Shown piece after piece: positions 5,838 through 7,196 of a stretch of DNA of 7,196 nt. The notes beneath the pieces were generated by a model that did no database searches, was not told the DNA's origin, and saw only the letters and a list, made by a program, of their open reading frames with translations. A program made the position numbers and the translations under genes. Position 1 is the stretch's first letter, and every line of letters starts with the position of its first letter. The stretch is from Planctomycetaceae bacterium (lineage in GTDB: Bacteria; Planctomycetota; Planctomycetia; Pirellulales; PALSA-1355), in contig SXHT01000069.1 of the NCBI GenBank assembly GCA_005773095.1, forward strand, positions 1 to 7,196. The letters run 5' to 3'.

Positions 5838-6431
5838 ATGTCCACCGCCACGCAATCGCCGACGGTTTCGAAATCGGTTTGGAATGTTCCCAACCAGATC
5901 ACGCTGGCGCGCCTCGCGCTTTCAATCGTGCTGTTTGGGTTACTGGAATGCCATCAATACATGATCGGAATGGTAATCTTCCTGGTCGCTGCCGGCACCG
6001 ATTGGGTCGATGGCTATTGGGCACGTAAGTACGGGCAGGTGACGAAGCTCGGCCGCGTACTCGATCCTTTTGTCGACAAGATCATCATTTGCGGAACGTT
6101 CATTTTCCTGGCCGCGACAGATCACTCGGGGATCGCGGCATGGATGGCGGTTGTGGTCGTCGGGCGCGAACTGTTGGTCACCGCTCTGCGCAGCTTTCTC
6201 GAAGGGGAGGGGGCCGATTTTTCCGCCGTGATGTCGGGTAAGCTGAAGATGGTGCTGCAGTGCGCCGCGGTGGCGGTGAGCTTGTTTGCCCTCACCTACG
6301 TTGAAGCCGCCCGTCGGCCCGAATGGCTGAAATGGGCTCTTGGGATCAGCGTGTGGTCGGCGGTGGCGCTGACCATCTACTCCGGCGTCGAGTACATCCG
6401 TCGCGCCATCGCGCTAACCAGCGGCGGGTAA
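5838..6431 (+). CDS. pgsA: CDP-diacylglycerol-glycerol-3-phosphate 3-phosphatidyltransferase (PgsA)
   Basis: PgsA makes phosphatidylglycerophosphate from CDP-diacylglycerol and glycerol 3-phosphate, the committed step to phosphatidylglycerol, in the inner membrane. The product has 197 residues, typical of the family. The N-terminal 'WNVPNQITLARLALS' is characteristic. The CDP-alcohol phosphotransferase motif is complete: D55-xx-D58-G59-xx-A62-R63-x8-G72-xxx-D76-xxx-D80. Hydrophobic segments lie at about 24-52, 82-95, 99-117, 137-154 and 166-188. The ATG at 5838 was chosen because earlier in-frame starts fall inside rimO and add unrelated residues; it has no strong ribosome binding site. It follows rimO by 82 bp in the same direction. 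Another CDP-alcohol phosphotransferase is possible but less likely given the N-terminal signature. Confidence 0.9.
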   Translation: MSTATQSPTVSKSVWNVPNQITLARLALSIVLFGLLECHQYMIGMVIFLVAAGTDWVDGYWARKYGQVTKLGRVLDPFVDKIIICGTFIFLAATDHSGIAAWMAVVVVGRELLVTALRSFLEGEGADFSAVMSGKLKMVLQCAAVAVSLFALTYVEAARRPEWLKWALGISVWSAVALTIYSGVEYIRRAIALTSGG

Positions 6432-6451
6432 GTCGGGCTTTCCCGCCCGAC
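6432..6451 (+). terminator. Hairpin directly after pgsA
   Basis: GTCGGGC (6432-6438) and GCCCGAC (6445-6451) form a perfect 7-bp stem with a 6-nt loop, starting at the base after the pgsA stop. GAAACC follows rather than a T-run, so this is not a classic intrinsic terminator. It may stabilise the pgsA mRNA end or be a small palindromic repeat. Confidence 0.4.
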
Positions 6452-6519
6452 GAAACCGGCCCAATAACTTTGCATCACTCGCATCGGGCTGGAAGGCCTG
6501 GTGCACCGGCAGGCTCGTC

Positions 6520-7196
6520 ATGCCCAACAAGGTGTCGCTGGCGTTGGTTGGGATGATCAGCCTCCTGTTTATGGCGGGAAGCTGTACCTCGATCGCCTTC
6601 GTGATCGGCAGGTGGCGGCGCAACGAGCCTTTGGTGCCGTTCGTCCCGCGAGACTCCTTGGATCCGGGGGGAGCTTTCTCGTGGATTTGCCGTGCCGTGG
6701 CCCGCTCTCGTGGCGGGGCGAGCGAGGCGGCGATCCCCTTTGGGGCGACCATCCATCCGATGGGGTCCGATATCCGGCTGGGGATTGTCGCGTTTTTTTT
6801 CGTATTCCTGCCGATGATTCTGCTTCACCTGTATTGTCAACAATTTGTTCCGTACGAACACGCGGCCATCACGGCTATCAAGTCGGACCGTTCTTCCGGG
6901 ACATTCCTGCTGTGGGCGATCGCCACCGTGGTCTGGTCTCCGATCATCGAGGAATTTCTTTTTCGAAACCTGCTGCAAGGCGTGCTGGAAGTGTACGAGC
7001 GCATGATCGTTTGCCTGTCGCGCCGCTGGGTTTTCGGCGGCGTGCCGATTGTGATAAGCTCCCTCACGTTTGCCCTCATGCATTGGAATCAGGGTGCCGC
7101 TGCTGCGCCGTTATTCTTGTTTGCATTGGTTCTCGGTTTTCTTTATTTTCAGACGCATCGCTTGCTGCCATCGATCGTGGCCCATGCGATGCTTAA
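6520..7196 (+). CDS. CPBP/CAAX-type intramembrane protease, 3' end missing
   Basis: The reading frame starts at the ATG at 6520 and is open to the window edge: 225 codons plus two bases, with no stop. It is a polytopic membrane protein with hydrophobic segments at about residues 6-30, 86-106, 128-142, 175-188 and 195-212. The CPBP (CAAX prenyl protease 2 / Abi) signature is clear: E144-E145 with R149 in 'SPIIEEFLFRNLL', H188 in 'SSLTFALMHW', and H222 in 'SIVAHAML'. The two last bases, AA, fit the Asn codon that often follows in the HAxxN motif. Such proteins are intramembrane metal-independent or Glu-based proteases; the substrate here is unknown. AGG at 6511-6513 lies 6 bases before the ATG. 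It is 88 bp after pgsA. A different frame over 6501-7196 is also open but has no family features. Confidence 0.85.
   Translation, partial: MPNKVSLALVGMISLLFMAGSCTSIAFVIGRWRRNEPLVPFVPRDSLDPGGAFSWICRAVARSRGGASEAAIPFGATIHPMGSDIRLGIVAFFFVFLPMILLHLYCQQFVPYEHAAITAIKSDRSSGTFLLWAIATVVWSPIIEEFLFRNLLQGVLEVYERMIVCLSRRWVFGGVPIVISSLTFALMHWNQGAAAAPLFLFALVLGFLYFQTHRLLPSIVAHAML

Noticed and set aside
6520..6588. Lipoprotein signal peptide in the CPBP protein (AGSC at residues 19-22)
   Set aside because: The residues before Cys do not fit a good lipobox, and the hydrophobic stretch continues past the Cys as a membrane segment.
6501..7196. 231-aa open frame ending in TAA at the window edge
   Set aside because: It overlaps the CPBP gene in another frame. 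The CPBP frame carries EEFLFR, H188 and HAML motifs and membrane segments; this one is Arg-rich with no features.

Overview
The window looks like chromosomal DNA from a planctomycete, probably a Pirellulales-type genome. This is a judgement from gene content, because no search was possible. It rests on GC-rich coding DNA with weak ribosome binding sites, a DUF1207-like outer-membrane barrel protein, an excisionase-type helix-turn-helix fused to a PTS EIIA-like domain, a small 'PFRPF-IKM-SG' protein next to rimO, and palindromic GC-rich intergenic repeats. There are eight protein-coding genes, no RNA genes, no insertion sequence and no CRISPR array.

Left part (1-3148). A minus-strand gene for a secreted, probably outer-membrane DUF1207-like protein (81-1403) is divergent from a plus-strand two-gene operon (1650-3148). 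The 246-bp region between them holds an imperfect direct repeat of about 34 bp, present twice, and candidate promoters facing both ways. The operon encodes a DNA-binding/EIIA-like fusion and, overlapping it by ATGA, a protein with two degenerate response-regulator receiver-like halves. It looks like a small regulatory module with unknown input and output.

Middle part (3145-4144). A minus-strand ImmA/IrrE-type peptidase-like gene (3145-3876) meets the receiver-like gene tail to tail; their stop codons overlap within one CTAG. Its zinc-binding helix reads HEIGE instead of HExxH. It has a well-formed sigma70-type promoter whose -35 box contains the TTG that would otherwise be a longer start. Beyond it lies a nested palindromic repeat (3975-4041).

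Right part (4145-7196). A plus-strand cluster contains a small conserved-looking 83-aa protein, rimO (ribosomal protein uS12 methylthiotransferase), pgsA (phosphatidylglycerophosphate synthase) and the first 225 codons of a CPBP/CAAX-type membrane protease that runs off the edge. The clearest anomaly is the start of rimO. All three domains and all six cluster cysteines are intact, but the reading frame has no ATG, GTG or TTG between the upstream gene's stop and a point beyond the first cluster cysteine. The possible explanations are a non-canonical AUC start, a +1 frameshift four codons after a well-placed GTG, readthrough of the upstream TGA, or a one-base sequence error.

The window is mostly housekeeping and lineage-specific genes. 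I see no complete novel system. The points most worth following up are the rimO start, the HTH-EIIA/receiver-like pair and the altered ImmA/IrrE motif.
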